64,000 nt of DNA from Thozetella sp. PMI_491. Its lineage: Eukaryota > Ascomycota > Sordariomycetes > Chaetosphaeriales > Chaetosphaeriaceae. The stretch covers positions 1,178,001 through 1,242,000 of the forward strand of contig MU270022.1 in assembly GCA_021432635.1 (NCBI GenBank), in the 5' to 3' direction. A program made the translations under genes and the position numbers. Below are positions 10,216 to 21,165 of the stretch, piece by piece (position 1 is the stretch's first letter; each line of letters starts with the position of its first letter). The notes beneath the pieces are model-generated. The model searched no databases and had not been told where the DNA came from. It worked only from the letters and a program-made list of their open reading frames with translations.

Positions 10216-11285
10216 CTACGAGGCTGGGACGGCTGCAAAGTCATCCAGAAAGAGCTCGGCGTACTGCCAGTCTCCGGCGCTTGCGGTGATGGTCATTAGA
10301 TCTTGTCCCACAGCGGTAAATGTCGTGTTGTACTGGGTCCATGAATCAATACCTTTGTCGTCAGTCATAAAAGTGCGCCCGTTTATACCCGCCGAATGAA
10401 AGGTCCAGCCCCCGGTCCAGAGCCAAAAGCTGAGGGCATAGACCGTTCCCGGAACAGTTGCAAGATAGGTTCCAACTGTAATAGACTGGGGGGCCCAGTT
10501 GTTGTAGTAGTTTGGCATAATGTCCATAGAGTACTGGCCACTGTGAGCCCGTGTCGTAGTCGTCTTGAAAGTAACACCGTTTCCGTTTACGGTCTCCAGG
10601 ATCAGCCATCCGTTGGTGTTACCTGACTCGAAACCACCGTTTACAAACGCCGGATTAGAGATCGGGCAAGTGGATGAACTTCCCGTGGAAGCGTCCTCGG
10701 GAGAGGAGCTTGCCTGGGCGGGTACATACGTCGTTGACGTCTAGTAAAAGTGGTCATTGTGAGCGAAAGACAAAAGCCTTGGATATATGAGTGGCATACC
10801 TCGGTGACAGTAGCTGTACTGATGGTGTATATGGCATTCTGAGTGCGCTGAGTGACGCCAATGCAAGCGCACGCGGAAGTGATGCGCGACGCAGGATAAG
10901 TATTGGAAGAGGCCACACAAGCTGGGGCTGTGGGGGCGGAGGCAGCTCTGTTGACAATCGCGGCCTCAGTAATTCCAGAAGAGGGAGCATCGCCGGTAAC
11001 TGTAACGATGGTGGTAGTTGTGCTTTGACATCCCAGTTAGTGTCTCGATATAGAGCCGAGAAGCATTAATGGAGAGGTGTACCTGGTGGCGACGGCAGTG
11101 GCAGTAGTCACGGTAGTTACGCCTAGTGTCGACGAGCAGAAGGAGCTTGCGAGAGTGGCTGATTTGGTAAAGCAATTGAGGAGATTGTCGGCGGCGCACC
11201 CAGCTCTAGGGGCGAGGAACTGCGGACTCGCAACCGCATAGCCAACTAGGACAAGGCTAGCGTAGAGAGGTGAAAGAGCGTGCAT
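10216..11285 (-). CDS. Secreted Thr/Ser-rich protein with C-terminal carbohydrate-binding-like domain, 316 aa
   Basis: Three exons (11285-11083, 11022-10800, 10740-10216) give 951 nt. A signal peptide is clear: MHALSPLYASLVLVGYAVAS, with cleavage likely just after. Next come a Cys-containing segment (CAADNLLNCF), a Thr/Val-rich stretch (TTTTIVTVTG) with a SACACIG pair, and a short Ser/Pro linker (PAQASSSPEDASTGSSSTCP). The last 170 residues have the beta-sandwich look of fungal carbohydrate-binding-like modules: NPAFVNGGFESGNTNGW, a central AHSGQYSM, then YALSFWLWTG and a closing AELFLDDFAA. It is probably extracellular or cell-wall associated. No catalytic residues recognised. Its link to the neighbouring clusters is unclear. 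Confidence 0.8.
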
Positions 11286-12543
11286 TATATTAGGGCCGTA
11301 CGGCAGTAAATACTATCAATGCGATGAGAACGAGTGGATGGAGCTTTAATGAGTGTGGGGATAAAAGAGTGACAAAAAGAGCGAAAGAAAAGAGTGACGG
11401 ATGTTTGTTCGTTGCGTGTGGACCAAAATTGACGAGAATACTTGCTTTTATTTACTTCTTTCACGGTACCACGACCGGCAAAAGAGGGAGTCATCTCCGA
11501 TGTTTCCTTCCAATAGATCGAACGCAGCTAAACTCGCTGCGTTGAATTGACCGGTTCAGGGGCGTTTGACCTATTGATCGTTAGTGAGGGCATGAAGCCT
11601 TAGCTAGCTGTGGGTTCCCTCCAAATGGCATACCACTAGCGCGAGAGCTGATGGCCGGCCGTACGCCTTCGCTCGTCACTAGGACATTAGCGGTTCGAAT
11701 TTTTATTCCGTACCTTTCCAGGCTAAGAATCCGATTTTCCTCAGGTTCCCATTCCTCGGTCGGTTATCCTAGAGGCGTTAGGAGCTGAATATTTGACTAA
11801 AATCGCGGCTCCATCTCATCTGACATTCTTGCAAATCGAGGCTAATGGTTCATGGCATCGGCAAAAAGGGGGTTCCTCGGTAATGGCGGACAAAACACTC
11901 CGATATTGTAGCACTAGAAGAAAATGGCAAATCAGGGGCAAGGAAACGTAGATTGTGATATGGCAGCTAAAGGCCTCTGTGTACGACGCAATCATTACAG
12001 GCTGCATGGCCGGCTGGTGTGCGCCAAGATCGCGGCCCTCCAGCAGCTCGCTAGTAACAATAATTTACCCAGGTAAGTATTGTACCTAGGTATGGAGTGA
12101 AAAATGCTAATGGTGTGCAGAGAGGTTTTGCAGGGATTTTATCGGCTCCCCTTTTCGATTATATTTACTGTGAAGTGGAAACTAGCAATTGCCCTATACG
12201 TTCGATAAACATAAACTTCTACTTATCCCTCTGTAAGAATATCAAGAATTCGACTATCGTAATATTCAACTGCCCAATTGTGCCTTCATCTTTTTACTTC
12301 GCAGGGATTACATGTTGCTGACTCACATCTAGACGCTATGATCGCCGCTTTGATTCGCATCTAAGACTTTGAGACGGTCGGACGTCCTCGTATGCTGGGT
12401 TTCCTCCTGCGACGAAATTGCGTAGACCCCGACGAGTTCTTTCGTATTTGAAGAGGAGCTGTGGAGGCCTAGCCATAACCCAGGCTCTTCTGGGCTGAAG
12501 TCGATATCTACCCTTTGAAGCACTGAGGAGATCTTGACTTTCA
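11286..12543. other. Intergenic region, no gene seen
   Basis: 1258 bp. The first 250 bp are the promoter of the secreted protein. The rest is A/T-rich and its short open frames have no family signature. A palindrome-like stretch with repeated CCTAGGTA/ACCCAGGTA words lies near 12067-12092. Confidence 0.4.
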
Positions 12544-13600
12544 TCACAAATCTGCCCTCGCTCTTGCGACATACCACTCTTGTATCTTCTTGAAGTTTCT
12601 GCAGGTATGCATTGTTTCGAAATTTGGAGTCTCATGGTGAAGTTTGTCGCTATGATAGGTCAAGACGGGGGTGATATCCCCATGGCACATGAGGGTTTGA
12701 CGGAGGTAATCTAGCGTAGAGACGTTAGCTAACATGTTCGGATCCCAATCATGCAACACGCTAACCTATACAATGCTCTGAAAATCCCATACATGTTAGC
12801 CTGTGGCCAATTGTATACTCCGGGGACAACTTGCCAATATGTGTACGGTATACCACTCTACCTTCGGGAGTGAGGTTCGGGGTGTAGTAGTCCTCATCTA
12901 ACGCTTTGCGAGCTCTGTTCTAAATGGCATTAATAAAATCTTAATTTCACACGCCAGGGCCAATGTAACTCACTAGACAGTGCAACTGATGGAATACATC
13001 GAGCCCAGCTACATATAGACCATCCTTAGTTTGGACGGCTTGCTCATGGATATCCTGTGCCTCTGACTTGTTCAATGCCACGGCAGTTCCTACCATCTTG
13101 TCAATGAGTTGTTCCTATACAGAGATAAACATTATCTCACCAAGAAGGAGCCTTCTCCATGCTTTGTCTATCTCTGGGCTTGGCATGCCCACATAACGAT
13201 CCTCTCCGGGTTCGTGTTTTAAAATGACAGTGCCATTGCCGTTGAACGCAAAACCACCAGTAAACTTCACCACCTCCATATCAACTGCTGGTTTGGCTGA
13301 TACTAGTGGTATCTTAGTCATTATTGCAGCGTGAATGACGACTGATGCCAACTTACACAAATCGGTATCGAAAATTGTTGGGCATCTCACCTTGACGGTG
13401 GGAGCCTGCCATCGTCCGACATATATTACGACAGCAAAGCAGACGCAGACGGCGTTAAAGCAAAGAGAGGCCGCCAAAGAAACAGAGATCCAGCGAGGAT
13501 TGCAGCAGGTCGAAGATCGGAGGTGATGGGGTCTCTCTTGCCCGGGCGACTTTCTCCGCAAGGGCAGATAACCGGTCCGCCCTCTGTGGTTCGACCACAT
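12544..13600 (-). CDS. UstYa-family (DUF3328) oxidase A, 253 aa, with a 12-nt microexon
   Basis: UstYa proteins are copper-type oxidases or oxidative cyclases that cross-link fungal RiPP core peptides. Six exons: 13600-13391, 13312-13141, 13089-12974, 12919-12835, 12777-12766 and 12710-12544 (762 nt, in frame). An N-terminal cytosolic segment is followed by one membrane helix (SVSLAASLCFNAVCVCFAVVI). The luminal part shows the family signatures YVGMPSPEIDKAW, LDVFHQLHCL (first HxxHC) and HIEHCIDYLRQ (second HxxHC), then LMCHGDITP and a final MHTCRNFKKIQEW. The second HxxHC is only recovered with a GC-AG intron (12778-12834) followed by the 12-nt exon; without it the motif is lost. The start upstream of the helix could be extended. 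It lies next to the precursor-like ORF at 14300, transcribed divergently. Confidence 0.85.
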
Positions 13601-14299
13601 TATTGAGGGTTAGCACCTCGGATATTCCCGTGAACCAAGTCGGCTCCAAGTCCTGGAAAGCAGTCGAAGGCAGAAGTTGCGCCGCTCTGTCGCTGAATTG
13701 CGGATCGACCCCATCATAACATCATGGCCGTGGCAGCGGACTTAGGCACCTTCCTGAAATATCAAATGAGGCGTTTTGGGGGCTTTTACGGTGCTTCGGA
13801 ACTCCTTCCGGACTATCGGGAGAAAGTACACGAGGGAACCAAGTGGGCTAGCGGAGTGGATATGCTTGAAAACTCGAGCCTCGCTGGCTGCGGTGTTGGC
13901 TCCGCTAATCATAAGTACTCTGCAATCTCGGGCCCTTTTGCTGCTTAGCTGCAGTGAGAATATGTATGGGAGCGCCAATCGGATAAGGATGATGCATCGG
14001 AATAGGACCCAAGCAGTCTTCTATATGCATTTACGAAACGCAGTTGGTGAGGCGTCTACATCAGGCACGATGCAGCCATACCACACAAAATATAGGATTG
14101 GAACTTTTGTGTGACTTGGCATATCCAACAGCGTTACCTTGCATTCCTCAATACCCTCGAGCTATTCTTTGGAACTGGGCGGGGCCGCTCGGTCTACTTC
14201 TCGCTCTGCATATATAGTAAGCTTCCGGGGCACCTAGGCATCTAAGTCCCTAAGCAACGATCAAACCAATCTCCAATTAATATCATAACGAATTAAAAG
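13601..14299. promoter_or_regulatory. Divergent promoter between UstYa A and the precursor-like gene
   Basis: About 700 bp. A TATA box (TATATAG) is at 14211-14217, 83 bp before the ATG at 14300. Short ORFs on both strands around 13724-14114 show no family features. Confidence 0.45.
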
Positions 14300-14694
14300 A
14301 TGTATGCTTTTCTGAAAGCCCCCTTTCACCTGCTGCTAGCCCTAATGACACGTCGTTATAGGAAGATCAACCGGCTGCTCTCTCTTGCCATCTATGGTGC
14401 AACGGCTGTCGTCGCCACGCCTATCCCCACCATCAAAACTGTGATCGTACCTGGAGGCTCGTCTATCATCTTGCCTACCGGGAAGGCGGTCAATATCCCG
14501 ATCGACTCGCATCTGATTGTGAATGGTAAGCACCCGAGAGCTTGGTTTCTCCTCGGTCGCTCCTCCGTATCTGTAATAATATTGGTTCTAACGGCCTGTA
14601 AGCTCTGGGTAAGCGTAGCCCGTCGACGACCGTTGACGAAGTCTCCGAAGGGGATTACGTCTTTTATGAGGATTATACGGGTACTGAGAAATGA
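14300..14694 (+). CDS. Candidate RiPP precursor peptide, 105 aa, single KR-flanked aromatic core
   Basis: Two exons, 14300-14525 and 14603-14694, joined by a 77-nt intron with a GTAAGC donor, a TTCTAAC branch site and a TAAG acceptor. Read through without splicing, the frame becomes a basic nonsense tail. The spliced product begins with a basic N-region and a hydrophobic stretch (LLSLAIYGATAVVA) that can act as a signal or anchor. A 35-residue spacer follows, then LGKR, a Kex2-type dibasic site. The C-terminal 25 residues are acidic and aromatic and end in DYVFYEDYTGTEK. Dikaritin-type precursors have a signal peptide, KR sites and Tyr/Phe-rich cores; here there is only one core. Placement between two UstYa genes supports the idea. 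A Met at 14345 is an alternative start. It is not similar to any precursor I can recall in detail, so this is a prediction. Confidence 0.55.
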
Positions 14695-15405
14695 GCGTTG
14701 GGAGAATCTAGTAAAGCAAGATGGGTTAGGGTAGACTAGAGCCCAGTCCGCATATAGCTGTAGGCGACGAATTTAGCAAGAACGTGAAAGCGCTATCGAG
14801 TATATCTTGACAAGGTGAAGTATGAGTGTATTTCGAGCGACCACGCTTTGTAGAGGTTTAGATGCCTCGGCCTACGACCATTGGAAGGAGCTTGTGCGCT
14901 AGTTGGTTACCTTTGTAGGTACGACTACGGGCTGTAGAGAAAGAGGCCGATCGCCGCCTCTATGTGCGTGGAATGGGCGTTCAGAAATTGGGTAGAGCCC
15001 AAGTAGCCTTTTTGCGCCGACGAGCAAGAACTCCAATTTTCCGATTCTTTCCGGCCGTGCAATTGACCAACGTAGCTGAAATCCTACCCACCCTTGACAA
15101 CTATAGAGGTATCGGCTGGAGACAAGTCGGGGTAACGCCTTGCACGCGCGTGGAGGATTCTCTTCCTTCGTGTGATGTTACCTGCAGGTGAAGGGTTGGC
15201 TACCGTAAGATCTTGGAACTTTTGCAACCCAATAGGCGCCCTTCTGCATTGCTTATCTTTGGGGCCCCAGGACTGGATGGAGACCATGCCGAGCTAAGGT
15301 ATACCCAGGAATTTGCTCTGCCACTTCTTCACATCATTTCCCCGAGACCAAATAGATGTCGAAAAGACATCCGGCCAGTTCTCTGTTGAGCTCTCCAAAG
15401 CCACA
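14695..15405. other. Intergenic region, no supported gene
   Basis: 711 bp containing the 3' flank of the precursor-like gene and the promoter of UstYa B. Short open frames (for example around 14780-14920) show faint REAIEY-like and W-x-x-L words resembling UstYa fragments, too weak to call. Confidence 0.35.
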
Positions 15406-16363
15406 ATGTTCGGCAGCAGTTTACGCAAATCGGAGATATCATCGCATGATCTCCTGGATTCCGATGAAGGAGAGGTTCTGATTGACAAGAGTCCCATTGG
15501 TATTGGCAGAAAAAGCCATGACTACAGACGCAGGATAGGAAATATTGTCCATCTTTCTATTCTGTACTGTGCGGTGGCTGCGCTGTTGTCAGTAATATGG
15601 ATATCTGATCGACATTCTACAACAAAAGACCCGTCTCTGTTAAGTTACTGTAAGTCCAGCCTCTCCGATACTTTCGATCCGCTTTCTAACCAACAGAAGC
15701 TCCTGCGCGCGAGGCCATCGAGTACATGATAGTCGACTTTGAGTCCTACTTTGTCAATAAAAGTCCTTACATGGGGTTCCCTGACGACGATATTGATGCT
15801 AGATGGGAGTCACTCTATAGCTGTAAGCCGAATGGGCTGACTTGTTTCCCGCTCCAGCTGATTGAAGGATACAGTCGGCGTCTCGCAGATTCCCGAGTAC
15901 GAGGCCGAGCTTTTGGAGAACAAAACATTGCCTCGTCCAGGAACGAAGGACTACCTAATTGAGCTAGACGTTTTCCACCAGCTCCATTGCCTTAATGATC
16001 TACGAAAAGCACTCTATCCAGATCGGTATCCAGGGAAATGGCCCTACAACGCTAATGGCACAGTCAACTACAACTCAATTACCTTTATGCATTGGGGTCA
16101 GTTGTTAGGAAGCATTGTGTGAGACATGACAGCGAAGGCGCTGACTAGCCTCGATAGATCACTGCATCGATGCGCTGCGCCAGTCGTTGATGTGTCATGG
16201 AGACATAAGCCCTCTGCCTTTCCATATCAACCACATCAACGACAATCTAGTCGCAGAACTCGTTACGCGACATACTTGCCGTGACTTTGGCAAGATTCAG
16301 CAATGGGCCAGAGATAGACAGGCTGGAGATTACGTTATTCATCAAGATCTGGAAACCAATTAG
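15406..16363 (+). CDS. UstYa-family (DUF3328) oxidase B, 264 aa
   Basis: Four exons: 15406-15649, 15700-15822, 15875-16096 and 16158-16363 (795 nt). The order is a cytosolic N-terminus, a single membrane helix (IVHLSILYCAVAALLSVIWI), then the luminal part with REAIEYMIVDF, SPYMGFPDDDIDARW, GVSQIPEYEAELLENKT, LDVFHQLHCLNDLR (first HxxHC), FMHWDHCIDALRQSLMCHGD (second HxxHC) and HTCRDFGKIQQWARDR. All hallmark residues are present, so the enzyme should be active. In characterised pathways (ustiloxin, phomopsin, asperipin) such proteins form ether or biaryl cross-links, often in pairs. The intron splitting the second HxxHC occupies the same place as in UstYa A, pointing to common descent. Start is the Met before the basic/acidic N-tail; an upstream in-frame Met at 15313 is possible. 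Confidence 0.9.
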
Positions 16364-16800
16364 ATGAGAAGGAGAATCCGGAATGAATGGTCAAGCTCGA
16401 AAACCGACTGCTATAGCTCTGTGGTGAGAATGAGTCGTATGCAAATCCTCTGGATTCAGCCTACACGTGGCTTGAAGAAAGCCGAGGTGATGGGGAGCCT
16501 CTGAGCTTTACAGTAAGAGCCGAGCTCGCCGTTCTGGTCAGCTTGGTCTCTTCATTCGAGTCGAGTGGCATTTACCTAACTTTATACGATTAATTACATA
16601 GCCTAGCAGTGGTCTGCACAGAAGCAAGTTAATAATACGGTTCACCAAGGGTCAAGTCAGAAGCCATATCACATTATTTACAAGTTCCCATGATCCGAAG
16701 ATGTAAAGTCCATAGGTATTCAAGGCTGTGAAAATTACAGAAGATATGTAGACAGATGAAATGACTTCAACTAGATATTAACTTCGCTATTTCTAAAAGC
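16364..16800. other. Convergent intergenic region, no gene seen
   Basis: 437 bp between the stop codons of UstYa B and the P450. A/T-rich with no ORF of note. Confidence 0.4.
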
Positions 16801-18404
16801 TTACTGAGCCTCGCCCTCAAGAAGAGTGATTTCGCACTTCTCTCCGTTGGGAGCAGCTAGGAACTTGACCTTAAACTCCATCATGCTGTCTGTCATATCC
16901 TTGCTCACCTTTGCCCCTTTGAGCTCTCGGAAGAACAAAGCGGCGGCAAGACGTGATTCTATCCTAGCGAGATACTGGCCAATACAGTTTCTGGAACCAA
17001 GGCTGAAAGGCTGAGCTGAACGCTTCTGTTGCGGGGTCATGTTCTCCCATCGCGTCACGTCAAAGCTGCGATTTTTCAGTACAGGGTTCGAGACACAAAA
17101 ACACAGAGGTAAAGTTTTAAACGCCTTACCTGTCAGGATTCTCAAAAAGATGTGCCTGTCGGGCCAGAGAGAAGTTCGAGGAGCCGACAATGCTGCCTTC
17201 GGGGAAGAGGTAGCCGCCGAGTGTCGCACCACCCTTTGGAACCACACGCCCCATGAAGCCGGATGCTGCGTTGTACAGCCTCATCGTCTCATCAAGAGCT
17301 CTGTTGAGCACTGGAAGCGCCTCGACATCCTTGTCGGTGAATCCTTCTGGCAGACTAGCCACTTCCAGCTCGATCTCTCGTTGCAGCTCGGGCCGCCTGA
17401 GCACACACCAGACGAGGTATGTAAGTGAGAAGGCGGTCGTATCCGACCCTGCCATCATGAAAACAGCCGCTTCAGATCTAATTCCGTCGTCCGTTAGCTG
17501 CCCCTTTTCATCGGCCTCGGCTTCCTCGAGCACATGGGTAAACATGTTGGGACGGTCACTCCGCGCCTGGCGCAGGTTCTGGACGGCGAGAGTACCTTGG
17601 TCGTAAATGATGTCGTTCGCTTTCAAGAACTCGCGCGCACCCACAGAGGGAAAAATGTTCTTCAGCCATGTCGCGCGGAACGGCCACAATAGATCATTGA
17701 TGGTTATCAGAAATCCTACATTGACCAGGGCGTTGAAATATTGTGACTTCTTGCCTTCCTTGACCATATCAAACGTTTCCCCGAATGAGAGCAGCGCGAT
17801 GACGTCCGCAGTCATAAGGCGCCACCACTTGTAGACATCCGCAACACCGGTCCCGGCATCGCGCTTGATCTGCTGGACGGTCATCTCGGCCAGCTCGCGT
17901 ATGCCGGCCTCCCATTTGTTCCGTAGGCTCTCGATCGTGAAGGAGCGAGCAAAGAGCTTCCGCCGTGCCGCATGGTGCTTCGGGTTGGTCATGCTGAACA
18001 GGACATGCTCGGGGCCGATGCGGAAGCGTTCATAGAACGGCGACTTGACGAACCCGCTACCGGGCCTGGAAATCTGAGCCCAGGCCTCGCCATCGGCGAT
18101 GTGTGTACGGTTCGGGGAGACGAGGATGACTGGGCCGTATTTTGCATGTTCCCGGTGGGCATAATGGGAGTGGCGGCCTCGGATACGCTGGTATTCGTAT
18201 ACTAGTGAAGTATATTTCCCGTACCAAGGTCCCGGGATGTGTCTGCGACGGTTTGTCAGGCCCCGTACGACTCTCTGGCGCGTTGTCAGCTGAGGGGCGC
18301 TCGTGCATGCAGCACAGGAGTAGCCGTGCCCGCACCTTTAGTATGAAGTAGGCCAAGAAGAGCAGTCCTGCATAGTATGCGACTGCTCGTGGCTCTAAGC
18401 CCAT
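16801..18404 (-). CDS. Cytochrome P450 monooxygenase next to the UstYa locus
   Basis: Class II microsomal P450. The N-terminal anchor (AVAYYAGLLFLAYFIL) is followed, after an intron, by the proline hinge HIPGPWYGKYT. The I-helix oxygen motif is AGSDTTAFS, the K-helix ExxR is in LDETMRLYN, and the heme-binding loop is FSLGSRNCIGQ with the Cys ligand. At least three introns; the last joins FENPD to SFDVTRWENM across a GTAAGG...CAG intron near 17065-17135. Start chosen at MGLEPRA just ahead of the anchor; a Met seven codons upstream is possible. It ends about 440 bp from UstYa B in convergent orientation, so it may tailor the same RiPP product (inference). All catalytic residues look intact. Confidence 0.85.
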
Positions 18405-21165
18405 GTCGTATCCCAAATGCGCCATGGGTTTTGTGTGTCTCGATGGCCCGTCGCTGTTCGGAGCCGCGTAAATGGAACCGCCCCTCAACTTTGTTCCTGC
18501 TGGGCAGTCCGGGATGCCTGAAGCTTCAAGAAAGCCTTGGCACCAGCCGAAACCTTATTCAGTCGGCGGTGCGATACGGCCGAGATGTCTATTCCTTGGC
18601 CGAGAAATCTCAACAAGGTTGCTAGCTTGATTTCCGTAGGAAGCACGAAGTAGAGAGCAAATCAATGGGGGTGAGCAGGACAATATTTCAAGGAAATCAG
18701 CCAGAAACTTGTCGTCTCGGTAGTAAGCGCTGTTTCGCACTTTGCCGCTCCATCAGGGATAACGTTAAACGAAACTAGCGGCATTGGATGCTATCCCGAC
18801 CGACGTTTCCGTTTTCGGCAAAGCAGGGTATCAGTAAGCGGAAGTATGCTCCTGAGATAGAGCCGATCTTTCACGTGGTACCTCTTGTGGCGCCAATCAT
18901 CTGCGAGATATTTCCCGAGCTACCAGGATAGATGCTGATCAAGATAAATGCGCGGCTCATATCCTCGCCCATTGTAATGGCTCCCTGCAAGGGTTCACCC
19001 CAGCGATATCTAACTATAGGATACGTAGCTGTCAGCAAGTACCTGTGCATACCTATTGGTCTGTGCTCCGGACAAAGCCGATGCCTCCACCACCGAGAGC
19101 TCCGCAATTTCGCCATGTGAAGTGTACCAATTCGGATGTTTTGCCAGGAATGGGACCTAGTGTTCTCAAAGGTAAGCCGCCGTTCTATTCTCATTCCTAT
19201 GTGGGAAAACGAGTGTTGCGTTGCGGCTGTCATCACTAAACTCCGTCTCTACGACTCCGCCCTTTCGCCGGTGCCGCCACCTATTCAGTAACCAGAAGTG
19301 ATCAAACAAAGGCAACTGTTATTTACCATACCTTTTGCCTATGTGGCACGACGAAGAATAAAGTACTACTGAGAATTTGCCGCCGGCGATGTGCACCGTT
19401 CACTAATCATTTCGGGGCTTCTCCTTCGCGAAAAGTTTTTGCATCCGAGATGGTGGCGAGCAGCCAGCTGCCTCCTTCGTAGGCGTTTGACAGATGAAAC
19501 AGCGCCAAACCCAGATACGGGGATTATACTACGGAATTTAGGGAAATCTTCCTACTCCTGCTGCACATGTTTTCGCAATGCGGCCAGTCAGATTACTTCC
19601 GATACCCTGTGGTGCCCAGCGCCTCGCCCAGCCCAGCTGGAGCGTTGCACTAATCCTCGGTGTCTCGCGCCACAATCAGGTACACCGTAAGACGCGCGGC
19701 ACGGGCGCTATAGGCTTGTCAGATCTGACATGTTCACCGTATAAGGAAATCAACAACCGACAAGCGGGCCCAATCGTTCGAAAATTTCGATAAACAGGAA
19801 TAAGAAAAAATGAGCTACAATTGGTGAGATGGAGTAAAAAAGCCGGGTATGAAGCGGTTCTGAATTGGAAAGACACATCGTCTCTCGTGCTTTATGGAAC
19901 GAAGTGGAGGCAGCGGACGACCGGGCTTTATGCTGCTTGCTCTCTGATTGTATAGACAAGCCACGGAGGCACTTAGGTATGTCGATCTAGGTTGTTTAGG
20001 TAAGATAGATGGCCAAGAAGGCTGCTTTGCCTAGGTGTGTTCCTCCGAGCTAACCAATAGGAAACTGGTCCTGGCTTTTTTTGTCGTGATGCTACTCTAC
20101 TCAGAGCACAGGCGGACACAAAGGGATCAAATACACAATGGCCCTACGCTGTGTAAGGTAGCTGGGTCGGAAGCGGGCATCCATTGGCCTAAAGGTAATA
20201 TATCCTCCATGCCTCCTATGCATTCTATAAGCGCAGCTACGGACTTTTAGAACACCGTTTCGTCCAATCCTAGGTGATACTCGACGCTGATCGCCATCTC
20301 AGTCGTAGACTGGGGTCCGGCCCGGGCCGACACTGTATTATAGATGGTACTTACATAGTGCCAAGATTACTGATTGCTAGCTTCAGGTCTGCTTGGCTCT
20401 GAGTCTATAGGTGCCAAAAGGGCGCAAGGCCGCGACGATATGGAAGGACCCTCGACCACAGGTACTGCGTCGGTAATTCATCGTACTTGGTTAGTTCAGG
20501 GTGACCTAAAATGCACGCATAAAATACGCCACAATCAGTCACAGTCTCTGTAATTTATCCGCTACCCTAATTGCATGGACCCACTAGTCCACCAGTCCAC
20601 GGCTTGCGTCGCGTCAACTGTGGGGGGTGTTTTATCTCGCTCGTGAAAATGTTCGCAAACTTGCTCATATTGTTTACTAGCTCCTGCTATTGGTCTACAC
20701 GACCCATCAGCCGGGGCACGCTAGGCGAAAGCGGAAGCGCCCGGCGCCGAAGAGATGGGCGTGTCTTCATACTACCACAGCAAAAGGACCTAGTCATTGC
20801 AGGGAAACAACAGTGATATGTTCTCTGCAGGCAGAGTTTCGGTGCCAAACGCTCTGCTCCAGTTCGCGGGAGAATCCCACACCAGGCAGGCTCTTAATTA
20901 GTGCATTAGTGTCCAGTCTGCTGGGAGCCTGTAAACCGGTTCGGCGTGGAGATGAAGGCACGGGAGCGCGGCGTCTAGCATCCGGGCATGTAAGGACAAC
21001 CCGTCCCAAATCCTCCGCCCTATTTGGCCACCCGCAATCGGATACTCTCCGGAAAAGCTTAGACCGGTCATATCAAGGGTTTCCAGTCACTTTGTTGCAC
21101 TGCAGCAGCCACTCCTCTCTCCATGTCCTTCTCTGGCTCATTGACTGCTTGAAGCTCTGCCCAAG
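18405..21165. other. Long gene-poor stretch
   Basis: 2.8 kb without a recognisable gene. Open frames here are short, compositionally odd and lack family motifs. The last few hundred bases form the promoter of the metalloreductase. Several CCTAGGT/ACTTAGGT words occur near 19970-20040, as in the 12 kb spacer. I see no transposase or tRNA. Confidence 0.4.

Noticed and set aside
11640-11710. GGTTCGAAT word suggesting a tRNA gene.
   Set aside because: No matching acceptor stem, D arm or anticodon arm at the right spacing.
12544-13649. UstYa A first looked like a pseudogene: second HxxHC replaced by NVST, and a frame break after RRLLLG.
   Set aside because: Re-splicing (acceptor at 13089 giving LLLGTAVALN; GC-AG intron plus 12-nt exon) restores both motifs and one frame of 762 nt.
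14780-14920. Fragments resembling UstYa words (REAIEY-like, W-x-x-L) between the precursor-like gene and UstYa B.
   Set aside because: Too short and spread over frames with stops; chance resemblance is likely.
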